Below, piece by piece: positions 63,255 to 64,000 of a stretch of DNA of 64,000 nucleotides. Under the pieces are notes generated by a model. It ran no database searches and was not told where the DNA came from. It was given only the letters and a program-made list of their open reading frames with translations. Where the stretch lies: contig NMRB01001523.1 of the NCBI GenBank assembly GCA_002633025.1, forward strand, positions 53,927-117,926, written 5' to 3'. The position numbers and the translations under genes are program-made. Positions within the stretch are counted from its first letter, which is position 1; every line of letters begins with the position of its first letter. This stretch comes from Notospermus geniculatus (lineage: Eukaryota; Nemertea; Pilidiophora; Heteronemertea; Lineidae).

Positions 63255-64000
63255 AGCCTTAAGCTACTTTTCCACGAGGCGTTTGCGGGCGCGGAATGGG
63301 AGGCGGGTGCGGGTGCGAGTGAAACAGCCAACGTATTTCCCTTTAGCTGTTTCAGTCGCAACCGCGCCCGCCTCCTATTCCGCGCCCGCAAACGCCTCAT
63401 GCGCATTTGCGGGCGCAGAATAGGAGGCGGGCGCGGGTGGAAAAAATCGATCCAACGTATTTCCCATTAGCTGTTTCACCCGCACCCGCTCCCACCACCT
63501 AAACCGCGTCCGCAAACGTCTCGTGGAAAAGCAGCCTTAAGCTGCTTTTCCACGAGGCGTTTGCGGGCGCGGAAGAGCAGGCGGGCGCGGGTGGAAAAAA
63601 TCGATCCAACGTATTCCCATTTAGCTGTTTCACTCGCACCCGCTCCCGCCACCGAAACCACGTCCGCAAACGCCTCGTGGAAAAGCAGCCTAAAGGCCCG
63701 TTTCCACTACATGTATAGCGGATTCCGCGGCGGTTTCCGGCGAGCGGTGCTATTTTCACAGGGCTTTGGATAATTCTTCGATGGTTTAGCAATACAATGG
63801 CCTATTGATTATCCCAATGCCTGTGAAAACCGCACCGCTCGCCGGAATCCGCTATAGTGGAAACGGGCCTTTAGGCTGCTTTTCCACGAGACGTTTGCGG
63901 GCGCGGAATAGGAGGCGGACGCGGGTAGAAAAGATCGATCCAACGTATTTTCCTTTAGCTATTTCACCCGCACCCGCGCCCGCCTCCTATTCCGCACCCG
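63255..64000. mobile_element. Run of GCTGCTTTTCCACGAG-family hairpin MITEs, cut by the window end
   Basis: At least three partial or complete copies of the family seen at 13620 follow one another (starts near 63259, 63540 and 63876), separated by a different hairpin at 63694-63870 with AGGCCCGTTTCCACTA arms and CGGCGAGCGGTGC inner arms. The last copy runs off the window. All open frames here arise from the GC-rich arms. Confidence 0.75.

Overview
The window is animal genomic DNA, most likely from a marine invertebrate deuterostome (lancelet, hemichordate or echinoderm). I cannot name the species. The reasons are split genes with GT-AG introns, two divergent rhodopsin-type GPCRs, a UBR3-type ubiquitin ligase exon pair, a Jockey/CR1-type LINE carrying a 2A-like peptide, BEL, Gypsy and Penelope-like remnants, and a very heavy load of palindromic non-autonomous DNA transposons. 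A run of 501 N (24565-25065) marks a scaffold gap.

Host genes. (1) Minus strand, 6148-8449: two adjacent exons of a UBR3-like E3 ligase, containing the two halves of its RING. The downstream exon needs two 1-base frame corrections. (2) Minus strand, 39050-21468: a rhodopsin-class GPCR whose three exons (TM1-2, TM3-4, TM5-7) join in phase (2/2 and 1/1) to give 373 codons over 17.6 kb. Its introns hold the LINE and many MITEs. (3) Plus strand, 45865-47029: a second GPCR, intronless in its coding part, cut between TM4 and TM5 by a 118-bp element with a TAA target duplication. (4) Minus strand, 54520-52295: three in-phase exons of an unrecognised protein with a signal-peptide-like start. (5) Minus strand, 61445-60414: a long terminal exon of an unrecognised protein. 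Several possible first exons (17999, 29694, 41411) are weak calls.

Mobile DNA. From the left: BEL integrase tail and LTR (567-2041); a palindromic element with a nested TTA-flanked Harbinger-type MITE (2042-3887); a tandem array (4853-5140); Helentron/HINE-like elements with a 5' hairpin and a 3' stem-loop (3895, 4517, 6951, 49853, 57670, 61805); a hAT-like element (9637-10342); tRNA-headed SINEs near 12.1, 24.2 and 51.5 kb; a dense cluster of hairpin MITEs (13.25-17.2 kb, resuming at 63.2 kb to the window end); a tandem duplication of the GPCR 3' end with an internally deleted Gypsy between the copies (18.5-21.5 kb); a near-700-bp palindrome (25.3-26.0 kb); the LINE (about 29.9-35.85 kb); a 1.5-kb MITE (36.66-38.21 kb); Penelope-like and LINE fragments (41.85, 43.4, 55.4 kb); and a family of elements built from short AAACTAAGTTT-type palindromes (43-44.8, 47.3-50.7, 55.7-56.7, 59.5-60.35 kb).

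The best new signals are these. The Helentron-like family has one insertion readable against an empty homologous site, with no target duplication. The short-palindrome element is bounded by 8-10-bp target duplications. Filled/empty site pairs exist within the window. Hairpin MITEs share loops or arms while the rest of the sequence differs. Everything is read by eye; no database search was run.
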